Shown one piece after another: positions 63,855-64,000 of a stretch of 64,000 bases of DNA. Positions within the stretch are counted from its first letter, which is position 1. Each line of letters begins with the position of its first letter. Source of the DNA: Saccharomyces paradoxus (Eukaryota; Ascomycota; Saccharomycetes; Saccharomycetales; Saccharomycetaceae). Location: NCBI RefSeq assembly GCF_002079055.1, contig NC_018044.1, positions 1-64,000 of the forward strand, given 5' to 3'. A program made the position numbers and the translations under genes. Below the pieces are notes generated by a model that saw only the letters and a list, made by a program, of their open reading frames with translations, was not told where the DNA came from and did not search any database.

Positions 63855-64000
63855 TGTAAGAATATTTAAGATATTTATAAGCCCACCGCAGGTTCCCCTA
63901 CGGTAACTGTATTTCAACTTCGCATTAATTCATATTATTTCTGATATAAATAAATATTAATTAATTATATAATATAATTATATAAATATTAATAAATAAT
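63855..64000 (-). rRNA. 15S_rRNA: 15S small-subunit rRNA, 3' end only
   Basis: Reverse complement of the small-subunit 3' end: GCGAAGTTGAAATACAGTTA, then CCGTAGGGGAACCTGCGG and TGGGCTTATAAATATCTTAA, ending ATATTCTTACA at 63855. GGGGAACCTGCGG is the universal helix 45/3' minor region. The 5' part lies past the right edge, so the gene continues out of the window on the minus strand, with its promoter beyond. The exact 3' end follows the S. cerevisiae rRNA from memory. Confidence 0.95.

Overview
This window is most of a budding-yeast mitochondrial genome of the Saccharomyces type, very AT-rich with GC-rich clusters scattered through it. The genetic code is the yeast mitochondrial one. TGA is tryptophan throughout the genes. 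CTN codons fall where threonine is expected in Cox1, Cox2, Atp6 and Cob, and a tRNA-Thr with anticodon UAG and an 8-base anticodon loop is present on the minus strand. The gene order fits what I recall being described for Saccharomyces paradoxus rather than S. cerevisiae: COX1 directly follows the COX2 block, while the tRNA-Phe to tRNA-Pro segment with COX3 lies downstream of VAR1, and tRNA-Trp and 15S rRNA are on the minus strand. The species call is an inference from order and intron content.

Layout on the + strand unless stated: 21S rRNA (about 4-3463) with a short ORF-less omega intron; sixteen tRNA genes from 4982 to 13130; COX2 overlapped by an intact LAGLIDADG endonuclease ORF (to 16089); a 7.3 kb gene-free stretch holding two full minus-orientation ori/rep elements and four remnants; COX1 (23410-30649, five exons, four introns); ATP8; ATP6; a 6.6 kb gene-free stretch with two plus-orientation ori/rep elements; tRNA-Glu; COB (40819-47101, five exons, four introns); ori/rep; ATP9; tRNA-Ser(UGA); VAR1; tRNA-Phe; tRNA-Thr(UAG) on minus; tRNA-Val; COX3; a broken LAGLIDADG ORF; ori/rep; initiator tRNA-Met; RPM1 (RNase P RNA); tRNA-Pro; tRNA-Trp (minus); and the 3' end of 15S rRNA (minus), which runs out of the window. 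Twenty-four tRNA genes are found, a full Saccharomyces set.

The genes serve one system. COX1, COX2 and COX3 encode the core of complex IV, COB the core of complex III, and ATP6, ATP8 and ATP9 the membrane part of ATP synthase. The two rRNAs, the tRNAs, VAR1 and RPM1 make and supply the ribosomes that translate them. Intron-encoded proteins (aI2 reverse transcriptase/maturase, bI2 and bI3 maturases, aI5beta endonuclease) concern splicing and intron mobility. Expression signals are visible: copies of the promoter ATATAAGTA or TTATAAGTA before COX1, tRNA-Glu/COB, ATP9, tRNA-Phe, tRNA-fMet and, on minus, tRNA-Thr; and the dodecamer AATAATATTCTT downstream of most protein genes.

This is a known kind of genome. 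I see no unknown multi-gene system. The points of interest are rearrangement, intron and endonuclease decay, GC clusters entering reading frames, and an orientation pattern of the ori/rep elements.
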